Of a DNA stretch of 64,000 nt, positions 1 through 8,544 are shown piece after piece. A program made the position numbers and the translations under genes. The notes below the pieces were generated by a model. The model saw only the letters and a program-made list of their open reading frames with translations, ran no database searches and was not told the DNA's origin. The DNA is from Rhodanobacter sp. GTDB lineage: Bacteria > Pseudomonadota > Gammaproteobacteria > Xanthomonadales > Rhodanobacteraceae. The number at the start of each line of letters is the position of its first letter. Position 1 is the first letter of the stretch. The DNA is taken from the NCBI GenBank assembly GCA_040371205.1, contig AP031382.1, positions 868,001 to 932,000 on the forward strand, written 5' to 3'.

Positions 1-668
1 CCGGCGGCGGCCAGCGCGTGGCCCAGTTCGTCCAGCGATTCGCGGATGAAGGCCTCGCGGTCGGCGCGGCGCTCGTCCAGCAGTTTGGCGATGCGCTTGT
101 AGGTGTCCGGCTGCAGGTGGCGGAAGGCGAGGTCTTCCAGTTCCCACTTCAGCTGCCAGATGCCGAGGCGGTTGGCCAGCGGCGCATGGATGTCACGAGT
201 GAGCCGCGCCAGTTCGGTGCGTTCGGCTGCCGGCAGCGCGGCTGCGGCGCGCATGCGTGCGAGCTGCCGCGCCAGCAGCACGAACACCACGCGCAGGTCG
301 CGGATGATCGCCAGCAGCAGCCGGCGCAAGCCTTCGGAGCCGCCGTCCTGTGTGCGCTGCGCGTGCAGCGCCCACACCTGTTCGGCGGCCTGCTGGCCTT
401 CCACCAGCCGGCGCACGTCGTCCGGCAGGCGCGGCGCTTCGGCCTGCCACAGCGCGGCATCCGCGCGCGACAGGGCGAACCACAGCGCCGCCGCCTGGGT
501 GGGCGCGTCGCAGCCCATCATCGCCAGCAAGTCGAGCACCTCGGCGCACTCGTCAGGGTTCGCCGGCCGCGTCAGGTAGGCGTCCAGCGCCGCATTCAAC
601 AGGGGCGACGACGCGCCGGCGCGATCGCGCCAGGCTTGCAGGTGAGAGGTGGCGGCGGCTCGGGTCAT
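1..668 (-). CDS. relA: GTP pyrophosphokinase RelA, N-terminal part (cut by window edge)
   Basis: This is the first ~222 residues of a RelA/SpoT-type (p)ppGpp synthetase. The ATG at 668 opens MTRAAATSHLQAWRDRAG, and the frame runs off the left edge without a stop. The stretch APLANRLGIWQLKWELED, followed by YKRIAKLLDERRADRE, is the highly conserved segment joining the hydrolase-like and synthetase domains. No HD dyad of an active hydrolase is visible in the part present, which fits the synthetase-only RelA type rather than SpoT. The synthetase and C-terminal regulatory domains lie outside the window. RelA makes the stringent-response alarmone when ribosomes stall on uncharged tRNA. It follows hrpA on the same strand after a 46-bp gap. 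The family assignment is firm; RelA versus SpoT is inferred from the degenerate N-terminal domain. Confidence 0.88.
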   Translation of the reverse strand, partial: MTRAAATSHLQAWRDRAGASSPLLNAALDAYLTRPANPDECAEVLDLLAMMGCDAPTQAAALWFALSRADAALWQAEAPRLPDDVRRLVEGQQAAEQVWALHAQRTQDGGSEGLRRLLLAIIRDLRVVFVLLARQLARMRAAAALPAAERTELARLTRDIHAPLANRLGIWQLKWELEDLAFRHLQPDTYKRIAKLLDERRADREAFIRESLDELGHALAAA

Positions 669-714
669 CGCGGGAACGGGGTTGGGTGGCCCATTCTAGG
701 CGCGTCGGCGGAAG

Positions 715-3700
715 TCACGCTGAAGCCAGCGACTCCAGCGCCTTGGCGAGCCGCTTCGCGGACACCGGCTCGGCGGTTTTCAGCTCCTGCGCGAACAGCG
801 AGACGCGCCATTCCTCGATCAGCCAGCGCAGTTCGTCCAGGCCTTCGCTGCCGGCAGCGCGGTGCTTCAAGTAGTCGCGCCAATAGGGCAGTACCTGCAG
901 CATGCGCTGCTGGTCCTTCGCCGGGTCTTGCTGCAGGCGTTCGCCGCGCAGGCGCATGGCCTTGAGATAGCGCGGGTAGTGCGCGAGCCGCGCCAGCGGC
1001 AGTTCGCGCAGGAAGCCGGGGGCGAGCAGGGCGTCGAGCTGCTCGCGCAGGTCGTCGTAGCTGGCGCGTGCGAAGCCGAGCAGCGGCGGCTGCATCCACG
1101 GCTTCAGCTCGGCCTGCGCCTCGATCGCCGGCTCGGCGAGTTTCAGCCGTTCGACGGCGCAGGCAAACACTTCGCGCGCGGCCTGCGTGCGCAGCGCCTC
1201 GAAGGCGCCGGCGCTGCGCGCGTCGAGGTCGAGTCGCGCCACGAGATCGGCGAAGCCGCCTTCGACCAGGTCTTCGCGCAGGCCATCCACGCCGCCCAGC
1301 GGCGCGTACTTCAGCGCAAGCGGGTTGGCGATGGGCAGGCGTCGGCGTGCCTGCTTCAAGTCGCTGGCCAGCGCATTGCGCAGCAGGCGCAGCACGCCGG
1401 CCATGTGCGCTGCGGCGGCTTCGTCGCGCCGCTCGAACACGCGCAGCGCCACCGCGTCGCCGAGGTCGACCAGTGCGGGGAAGGCGAGCAGGCCGCCGTT
1501 GGAACGCACTTCGCGCGGGATCTGCTCGAAGTCCCACGCGGCGACGTCCTCGCGGGTGAGTTCCATGTCGGTCTTCTTCGAGAACGCTTCGCGCGCGCGG
1601 CCTTCCCACTCGGCGCGCAGCGCGGCGAGGTCGCGGCCGGCGGCCAGCGTGCGGCCGCTGTCGTCGTGCACGCGAAAGCGCATCAGGTAGTGCGGCGCGA
1701 GTTCGCCGGCGTCGAATTCGACGGCGTCGATGGCGACGCCGGTGGTGCGCTGGAGGAAGCCGGCCAGCGCCTTGGCCAACGGCTCGTCGCGCGGCGCCTC
1801 GGCCTCGGCGAAGGCGCGCGCGAAATCCGGCGCGGGCACGAAGTTGCGGCGCAGCGCCTTGGGCAGGCCGCGGATCAGCTCCGCCGCCTTGTCGGCGAGC
1901 AGGCCGGGCACCAGCCATTCGCAGCGTGCGGCGGGCAGCGCGTTGAGCATCGCCAGCGGCAGGTGCAGGGTGACGCCGTCGGCCTCGTCGCCAGGCACGA
2001 AGCGGTATTCGAGGCGGTAGCGCCCCGCCGGCGCCCCGCCGGCGGGCATGGGTATGGGCTCGAATGTCGCAGGAAATGCCTTGGGGTCGAGTCCCGCTCC
2101 TCCAACCAGAACATCCTCAAGCGACCAGCGCAGCGCCGCCTGCTCGGCGGGGCGCGCATGGCGGTACCACGCATCCAGCGCGCGACTGGACGAGATGTCC
2201 TCCGGCAGCTTGCCGCGGAAGAAATCGACCAGCTCGTCCTCGTGGCGGATCAGGCCTTCGCGGCGCTGCTTCGCCTCGATGCCCTGCGCATCCTCCAGCA
2301 CGCGCTGGTTGGCGCGCACGAAATCGGCGCGCGCCTCGATGTCGCCGCGCGCGAGCGCTTCGCGCAGGAAGATTTCGTGGGCCAGCGCGGGGTCCTGTTT
2401 CTCGAAGGTCACCGCGCGGCGCTCGACCAGGTTGAGGCCGAACAGGCTCACCTGCTCGTAGGCCACCACGCAGCCGCGCTTCTTCGACCAGTGCGCGTCG
2501 CGGCAGCTGGATTTCAGCAGATGCGCGGCCTGCTGCTCGATCCACGCCGGCTCGATGCGCGCGCACATCATCGCCCACACCTTGCCGCCCACGTCGAGGA
2601 TCTGCGCGGCGAACACCCAGTTCGGCGGCACCTTGGCCAGCGTGGAACCGGGGAACACCTGGAACTTGCGCTCGCGCGTGCCCTGGAAAATGCCGCGCTC
2701 ATCCTTGCGGCCGACCTGGGTGGGCAGGCCGGCGAGGAGCGCTCGGTGGATGTTCTCGAATTGGCGGGCAGCCGCGTCCTCGCTCCCTCTCCCCTGCGGG
2801 GAGAGGGTTGGGGCGAGGGGCTGGGGCTTGCGGGAGCGTTCATGCGAAGCGCGTTTGTGCTTTCCCGTGCCGCGCGAGGTTGGCCCCTCACCCCGGCCCT
2901 CTCCCCGGAGTGGAGCGGGAGAAACCGCCGCGTGGGAGGGCGGCAACAGCTTCCAGCCAAGCTCCTGCACCACCAGCAGCAGCTGCCGGTGCAGTTCGCG
3001 CCACTCGCGCATGCGCATGAAGCTGAGGAAATGCCGTGCGCACCAGTCGCGCAGTTTCGACTGGGTGAGTTCCTCATGTGCCTTGTCGTACTCGCGCCAC
3101 AGGTTCAGCACGCCGACGAAATCGGACTTCGGGTCGGCGAACGCGGCGTGCGCGGCGTCGGCCTGCTGGCGCGCGTCGGCGGGGCGCTCGCGCGGGTCCT
3201 GGAGGCTGAGGAAGGCGACGATGGTCAGGAGTTCGCGCAGCGCATGCAGTGGCTCGGCCTCCACCAGCATGCGCGCCAGCTGCACGTCGATCGGCAGCAC
3301 CGGCCAGCGTGCGGCCGATGGCGGTGAGCGCGCGCTGCCCGTCGATGGCGCCGATCTCGGCGAGGCGGCGGTAGCCGTCGGCCACCACGCGCGGGTCGGG
3401 CGCGTCGAGGAAGGGGAAGTCGTCCACCTCGCCCAACTTCAGCGCCAGCATGCGCAGGATCACGTTGGCCAGCGAGGAACGCAGCAGCTCGGGGTCGGTG
3501 AAGGCGTTGCGCGCGGTGAAATCCGCCTCGTCGTACAGGCGGTAGCAGATGCCGGGCCCGATGCGCCCGCAGCGGCCCTTGCGCTGGTCGGCGGCGGCCT
3601 GCGAGACCGGCTCCACGTGCAGGCGTTCCAACTGGCTGCGCTGGCTGTAGCGCTTCACGCGCGCGCTGCCGGTGTCGACCACGTAGCGGATGCGCGGCAC

Positions 3701-4786
3701 CGTCAGCGAGGTCTCCGCCACGTTGGTGGCGAGCACCACGCGGCGCTTCGGGCCGGGCTTGAACACGCGATCCTGGTCGGCGGCGGAAAGTCGCGCGTAC
3801 AGTGGCAGGATCTCGGTCTCGCGGTATTGCCGGCGCGACAGCAGCAGGTGCGCGTCGCGGATCTCGCGCTCGCCGGGCAGGAACACCAGCACATCGCCGG
3901 GGCCGCCGCCGAGGCTGCGGTCGGCCACGATCTCGTCCAGTACGGCGGCGATATGCTCGGCGCTGCCCTGCTGCATGCGTTCGCCGGTGTCGATGGCGGG
4001 CCGCCAGCGCAGTTCCACCGGATAGGCGCGGCCCTCCACCGACACCACCGGCGCGCCGCCGAAGTGCTCGGCGAAACGCGCGGTGTCGATGGTGGCCGAG
4101 GTGACGATGATCTTCAGCTCGGGCCGCTTCGCGGCAAGCCGCTTGAGATAACCGAGCAGGAAGTCGATGTTGAGGCTGCGCTCGTGCGCCTCGTCGATGA
4201 TGAGGGTGTCGTAGGCCGACAGCCAGGGATCGTTCTGCGTCTCGGCGAGCAGGATGCCGTCGGTCATGAACTTCACCAGCGTGCGCTCGCTCACCTGGTC
4301 GGTGAAGCGCACCTGGAAACCCACCTGGTCGCCGAGCTGGGTGCCCAGTTCCTCCGCCACACGGCGTGCCACCGAGCGCGCAGCCAGCCGGCGCGGCTGG
4401 GTGCAGCCGATCAGCCCCGCTTCGCCGCGGCCGGCGGCGAGACACAGCTTGGGCAATTGCGTGGTCTTGCCCGAACCGGTTTCGCCGGCGATCACCACCA
4501 CCTGATGCTCGCGGATCAGCTTGACGATTTCGTCCGCGCGCGCGGCGATGGGCAGCGACTCGTCCAGCCGGATCGCCGGCTTGGCTTCCACGCGCGCGCG
4601 GCGTTTCGCCGCAGAGGCCTGGATGTCGGCGGCGAGTGCCGCCAGCTTCCGGTCGTCGGTGCGTTTGGACAGCGTGCGCCAGCGTCCGAGCAGCCGGCCG
4701 AAGTCGCGGCTGCATACGTCGTCGAGCGCGCGGCGCAGGTCGCGCAGCGTCGGCGGGCTGGTCGGCGGATGGCTGGTGTCGTTCAT
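715..4786 (-). pseudogene. hrpA: ATP-dependent RNA helicase HrpA, split by a one-base frameshift
   Basis: HrpA is a large DEAH-box RNA helicase, about 1300 residues in E. coli, involved in mRNA processing and rescue of stalled ribosomes. The N-terminal frame (4786 down to about 3302) carries [13 protein letters not shown] (Walker A), IIDEAHERS (DEAH box), TSATID and [12 protein letters not shown] (helicase motif VI). The C-terminal frame (3300 to 715) holds the HrpA-specific C-terminal domain, ending in WLIEEWRVSLFAQELK. The frames meet at 3300-3301: an extra C (plus strand) separates ...GRTLA from [11 protein letters not shown], and deleting it restores the family sequence. The start is taken at 4786 (MNDTSHPP); an ATG at 4798 is possible. 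About 45 extra residues in the C-terminal half come from a palindromic repeat (2785-2920). Either the gene is broken, or the base is a sequencing error; all other parts look well conserved. Confidence 0.85.
2785..2920. repeat. Palindromic repeat element inserted in frame inside hrpA
   Basis: The left end is a perfect 10-bp hairpin, ccctctcccc tgc ggggagaggg (2785-2807), followed by ttggggcgagggg. About 63 bp further on, cccctcaccccggccctctcccc-like sequence (2884-2906) is an imperfect inverted copy of the left arm. In hrpA it is read as peptide containing PLRGEGRGEG and LAPTLSPQGRG, between PPSHAAVSPA and ARQFENIHRALL. E. coli HrpA has only a short linker at that point. Dispersed GC-rich palindromes that encode LSPQGRG-like peptides are known to be scattered through many proteobacterial genomes. 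The right boundary is approximate. Confidence 0.7.
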
Positions 4787-4825
4787 GCAGCCGCACATGA
4801 TAACGGCTGGCTTACGTTCCGCTCG

Positions 4826-4862
4826 ATAGGCTCGAGCTATCGGTGGCATCGCCAGGATTCAT
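4826..4862 (+). promoter_or_regulatory. Putative OxyR binding site upstream of dps
   Basis: The sequence reads ATAG-7-CTAT-7-ATCG-7-TCAT, with tetramers at 4826-4829, 4837-4840, 4848-4851 and 4859-4862. This is the exact spacing of the OxyR consensus (four ATAG/CTAT elements at 7-bp intervals). The first half-site is perfect and the second is degraded. A possible -10, tatcgt (4886-4891), places the site at or just upstream of the -35 position, as expected for activation. dps is a classical OxyR target in proteobacteria. Confidence 0.6.
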
Positions 4863-4929
4863 TTCTGCTGCGGCCGGCACGTTGTTATCGTGAACCCATC
4901 ACTCATCACCCATCGCAGAGGAGATCACC

Positions 4930-5397
4930 ATGGCTTCCAACATCGGCATTGCCAAGAAGGATCGCGAGGCCACCGCCAAGCAGTTGTCCAAGCTCCTGGC
5001 CGACACCTACTCGCTTTATCTCAAGACCCACAGCTTCCACTGGAACGTCACCGGTCCGCAGTTCAACAGCCTGCATGCGATGTTCGAGACGCAGTACAAC
5101 GAGCTGTGGCTGGCCGCCGACGAGATCGCCGAGCGCATCCGCACGCTGGACGTGTTCGCGCCCGGCTCCTACAGCCAGTTCGGCAAGCTCAGCTCGATCA
5201 AGGAGGAGTCCGGCGTGCCGGAGTGGAAGCAGATGGTGAACCAGCTGGTCGAAGGCCACGAGATCGTGGCGAATACCGCGCGCGCCGCGATCAAGGTAGC
5301 CGACAAGGCCGGCGACGAGGGCAGCGCCGACATGCTCACCGGCCGCCTGAAGGCGCACGAGAAGACGGCGTGGATGCTGCGTTCGCTGCTGAAGTGA
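4930..5397 (+). CDS. dps: Dps, DNA-binding ferritin-like protein
   Basis: A 155-residue Dps-family protein that stores iron, uses H2O2 to oxidise Fe(II), and protects DNA in stress and stationary phase as a dodecamer. The ferroxidase ligands are visible: H37 (in [11 protein letters not shown]), H49, D64 and E68 (in [11 protein letters not shown]). Their spacings match those of E. coli Dps (H51, D78, E82). The N-terminus [17 protein letters not shown] is short and lysine-bearing. The start ATG follows a strong ribosome site (gaggagatcacc). The gene is transcribed alone, divergent from hrpA, behind a putative OxyR site and ahead of a perfect 11-bp hairpin terminator. Confidence 0.93.
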   Translation: MASNIGIAKKDREATAKQLSKLLADTYSLYLKTHSFHWNVTGPQFNSLHAMFETQYNELWLAADEIAERIRTLDVFAPGSYSQFGKLSSIKEESGVPEWKQMVNQLVEGHEIVANTARAAIKVADKAGDEGSADMLTGRLKAHEKTAWMLRSLLK

Positions 5398-5419
5398 GCG
5401 GGCCGGCAGCCGGATGAAG

Positions 5420-5444
5420 AAAGGCCCGCCGATGGCGGGCCTTT
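5420..5444. terminator. Hairpin terminator between dps and the M16 peptidase gene
   Basis: A perfect 11-bp stem, aaaggcccgcc / ggcgggccttt, with a 3-nt loop, lies between two convergent genes that end at 5397 and 5468. The A- and T-rich stem ends suit termination in both directions. Confidence 0.8.
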
Positions 5445-5467
5445 CCGTTGGTGCGTCCTGCGTCGCT

Positions 5468-8134
5468 TCAGTTCTTCGGCGCCGGTCCCTTCACCGCGGT
5501 GACCAGTCCATCCGGGCGAACGTACTTGGCGAAGGCCTGCTGCACTTCGGGCGCGGTCAGCGCGAGGTAGTGCCGTGCGGCAATCGTCATCGCGTCCAGC
5601 GGCTTGCCCTGTTGCGACAGCGTGAGCAGCTGGCCGCCGATCGCGTCGAAGCTGGATTCGCCGAGCGGGATGCGGCGCAGCAGGATGCCCTTGGCCTGCT
5701 TCAGCTCGGTGGCGGTCACCGGCTGCTGCTGCATCTGCTTGAGGTCCTGCACCACCAGCGCGCTGGCCGCGCCGACCTTGTCGGGATCGCAGCCGAAGTA
5801 CACCTTGTAGGTGCCGCGGTGCTTGCCCGCGTCGAGGCCGACGCCCACGGTGTAGACCAGGCCGTGCTTCTCGCGCAGGTCACGGGTGAGCCGCGAGGCG
5901 TAGAAGCCGCCGCCCAGCACCTGGTTGCCCAGGTTGATCGCGAAGCGCGCCGGATCGTCGTAGGTGACGGCGATGGTCTGCGCCATCTCCACGCTGTCCT
6001 GCACCGCGCTGGCGTCGGGCACGTGCAGCTTGCCGGGCATGTTGGCGGGCACGGCGGCGTAGTCGGTGTCGGGTTTCGGCCCGATGGCCTTCCAGTCGCC
6101 GAAGGCCTGCTCGATCGCGGCCTTCGCCTGCGCCGGATCGACCTTGCCCACGACCACGATGGTGGCGAGGTCGGGGCGGAAGGTCTGCGCGTAGTACTGC
6201 TTCACCTTGTCCAGCGTCAGCGCCATCACGTCCTGCGTAGTGGGATAGCGCAGCGAGGGATCATTGGCCGGCAGCAACGCCTTGCCCAGTGCCTGCCCGT
6301 ACAGGAAGTCAGGCGACTGCAGCACGCCGGCCATGCTGCCCGCGACCTGGCGTTGCACCACCGCGAAAGCTTGTGCGGGCAGGGCAGGATGCAGCTCGTT
6401 GTCGGCGAGCAGTTTCACGCCTTCGTCGAAATGCGCGGACGGCACCGACAGCGCGAAGCTGGAGCCGGCGCTGGCGTGCGCGCTGATGTTGTCCAGCGCC
6501 TGCTGGAACTGCAGGCGGTCCATGTGCTCGGTGCCGAACGGGAACAGGCCGCCCAGCACCTCGGCCACGCCTTCCTCGCCCTTGGCCGATTGCAGGTCCT
6601 GGTTGGTCTTGATGTTGCCGAACAATTCCACCGTGTCGCTGATGGTTTCCGGTTGCACGATCAGTTTCAGGCCGTTCGGCAAGGTGTACGACACGGGATC
6701 CAGCGAAGACTTCGGCACCTCCAGTTTGGCGAACGCCTGCGCTGCCCACGATGGCAGTTCGACGGGCTTGTCGGGGCTGGAGGCGAAGCTCTCCGCGCCG
6801 CCGAAGCCCTTGCCGGCCACCGGCTTGCCCGAGCTTTCCGGGGTAAGGATGGCGGTGATCGCATGCCTGGGGTCGAAGGTCTGCTTCGCCAGCGCGTTCA
6901 CCGCCTCAGGCGTCACCGCCTCGATGGCGGCCTTGATCGCGTCGGGCGATTCGGCGCCCTGGAAAGCCAGTGCCTGCGACCACGCATTGGCGAGGCCGTC
7001 CACCGAGTTCTTCTTGAATTCCAGCGCGGCGATGGCCTTGCGCTTGGCCGCGTCGACCAGCGCCGGATCGACGCCCTTGCTGGCCGCCTCGGCGAGGATG
7101 GCCTGCATCCTGGCGAGGATGGGCTGCGGGTTGCCGCCCTTGGGGAAGATGCCCACCGCCATGCCCACGCCGGCCTGCGGCATGGCCTGGTCGAAGAAGC
7201 CGCCGAACAGCGCGGTGCCGTCGAAGCGCATGCCGGCCAGCGCGGCGCGCTGCGAGCCCATCGCCTGGCTCAGCACCATCGCGGTGGCGTAATCCTTCGC
7301 GGTGAGGCCGGGCATGCGGTAGCCCAGGTAGACCGAGCCGTAGGGGCTGTCGGTGGGCAGTTGCACCGTCTTCGCCTGCACCGGCTTGAAGTCGAATGCG
7401 GGGCGCGCCGGCAGCGTCTTGCGCGCGATGTCGCCGAACTCCTGCTTCACCTTGGCCAGCGTGGCGGCCGGGTCGACGTCGCCCGCGATCACCAGGATCG
7501 CGTTGTTCGGCGCGTACCAGGTGTCGTGGAAGTTCTTGAGCATCGCCGCCGTGGTCTTGTCGAACGAGGGACGCGTGCCCAGCGGCGTGTGCGCGTAGGG
7601 CGTGCCGGCGAACATCTGCTCCAGCAGCTGCGTGTAGAACTTGAAGTCGGGACTGGAGAGGTCGCGCGAGACTTCCTGCTCGATCGCGCCGCGCTCCTTG
7701 TCCCATTCCTTCGGGTCCATGTCGACGCCGCGCATGCGCAGGCTCTGTACGTGCAGGGCCACGTCGAGGTCCTGCGCCGGCGCCACGAAGTAGTACTGCG
7801 TCACGCCCTGCGTGGTGTCGGCGTTGAACGCGCCGCCCATGTTCGCCGCGATCGCCGCGAGCTGGTCCTTGCTGAGGCCGGGGCTGCCGCGGAACATCAT
7901 GTGCTCCACCGCATGCGCAGTGCCGGGGAAACCCTCCGGCACTTCGTCCGAGCCGGCCAGGTAGTTGATCTCCGTGGTCACCACTGGCGCCAGCGTGTCG
8001 CGCACGATCACCACGCGCAGGCCGTTGTCCAGCGTGGCGCGGGTGACGTCGGCCTCGTTGCCCGCGGCGAGGGCGCTGCCGGCGGCGAGGGCGAGGCCGA
8101 TGGCGGCGGCCAGTTGCAGAGTGTGTTTCTTCAT
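5468..8134 (-). CDS. M16 family zinc metallopeptidase (insulinase/pitrilysin type)
   Basis: An 888-residue periplasmic or secreted M16 peptidase. The start ATG at 8134 opens MKKHTLQLAAAIGLALAAGSALA, a clean signal peptide; an upstream in-frame start at 8194 would bury it. The N-terminal M16 half contains the inverted zinc motif HAVEH, with the downstream glutamate cluster in ERGAIEQEVSRD that supplies the third ligand. The second half (from about residue 500) repeats the M16 fold without the zinc motif (GLKLIVQPETISDTVELFGN), and SRDLREKHGLVYTV-like sequence near the end is the conserved R/Y substrate-binding stretch. Two-domain single-chain proteins of this size act as oligopeptidases. The substrate cannot be told. 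The gene appears monocistronic. Confidence 0.88.
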   Translation of the reverse strand: MKKHTLQLAAAIGLALAAGSALAAGNEADVTRATLDNGLRVVIVRDTLAPVVTTEINYLAGSDEVPEGFPGTAHAVEHMMFRGSPGLSKDQLAAIAANMGGAFNADTTQGVTQYYFVAPAQDLDVALHVQSLRMRGVDMDPKEWDKERGAIEQEVSRDLSSPDFKFYTQLLEQMFAGTPYAHTPLGTRPSFDKTTAAMLKNFHDTWYAPNNAILVIAGDVDPAATLAKVKQEFGDIARKTLPARPAFDFKPVQAKTVQLPTDSPYGSVYLGYRMPGLTAKDYATAMVLSQAMGSQRAALAGMRFDGTALFGGFFDQAMPQAGVGMAVGIFPKGGNPQPILARMQAILAEAASKGVDPALVDAAKRKAIAALEFKKNSVDGLANAWSQALAFQGAESPDAIKAAIEAVTPEAVNALAKQTFDPRHAITAILTPESSGKPVAGKGFGGAESFASSPDKPVELPSWAAQAFAKLEVPKSSLDPVSYTLPNGLKLIVQPETISDTVELFGNIKTNQDLQSAKGEEGVAEVLGGLFPFGTEHMDRLQFQQALDNISAHASAGSSFALSVPSAHFDEGVKLLADNELHPALPAQAFAVVQRQVAGSMAGVLQSPDFLYGQALGKALLPANDPSLRYPTTQDVMALTLDKVKQYYAQTFRPDLATIVVVGKVDPAQAKAAIEQAFGDWKAIGPKPDTDYAAVPANMPGKLHVPDASAVQDSVEMAQTIAVTYDDPARFAINLGNQVLGGGFYASRLTRDLREKHGLVYTVGVGLDAGKHRGTYKVYFGCDPDKVGAASALVVQDLKQMQQQPVTATELKQAKGILLRRIPLGESSFDAIGGQLLTLSQQGKPLDAMTIAARHYLALTAPEVQQAFAKYVRPDGLVTAVKGPAPKN

Positions 8135-8200
8135 CTCGATTCCTTGTGCTGTCGATGGAAACGGACGCCCCCCAGCATCCGGGTTTTGCGGCAAAAAAAT

Positions 8201-8533
8201 TTAATCGACCGTTCCTGCGGCGGAACATGCGGCCGCGAAGATGGGGTCGTGCAAGTCGCGATGGACGAGGTGCAGATAAACGAAGACCAGCGCGATTCCG
8301 GCGAGCCACAGGCTCGCGCTCAGGGCTTTTGGCCAATGCAGGTCGAAGATGTCCGAGGCGCCGGCTGCGAACGTGCATGCCGCGGCCGTTCCGCCCAGCA
8401 TGCGATGGCGCCTGGATGCCACGGCGCGTTGTTCGCTGATGAGGGTGGATGCCTTGAGAAGCGAAAGGCCGAATTCCTTTCGCAGCAGCGCGACGGAGAT
8501 GTATTTCATGCGGCGCTCCTTGGTTTGCGTCAT
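8201..8533 (-). CDS. Small two-helix membrane protein at the end of the ABC operon
   Basis: A 110-residue protein starting MTQTKERRMKYISVALL; a second start at 8509 (MKYISVALL) gives 102 residues and is equally plausible. It begins 12 bp after the stop of the upstream permease-like gene on the same strand, so it is almost certainly co-transcribed. Two hydrophobic segments are visible, around MLGGTAAACTFAAGASDIF and LSASLWLAGIALVFVYLHLV, with a charged N-terminal cytoplasmic-looking region. I do not recognise a family. The position suggests an accessory subunit or partner of the ABC transporter. Confidence 0.65.
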   Translation of the reverse strand: MTQTKERRMKYISVALLRKEFGLSLLKASTLISEQRAVASRRHRMLGGTAAACTFAAGASDIFDLHWPKALSASLWLAGIALVFVYLHLVHRDLHDPIFAAACSAAGTVD

Positions 8534-8544
8534 GGATGCCTTCC

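Noticed and set aside
862-3327. Long open frame on the plus strand (821 codons) opposite hrpA
   Set aside because: Its translation is rich in Ala, Arg, Gln, His and Val in a mirror-like pattern and holds no motif; it is the complement of a high-GC coding sequence.
8134-8194. Upstream start for the M16 peptidase at 8194
   Set aside because: It would place 20 charged residues ahead of a normal signal peptide; the ATG at 8134 gives a clean export signal.
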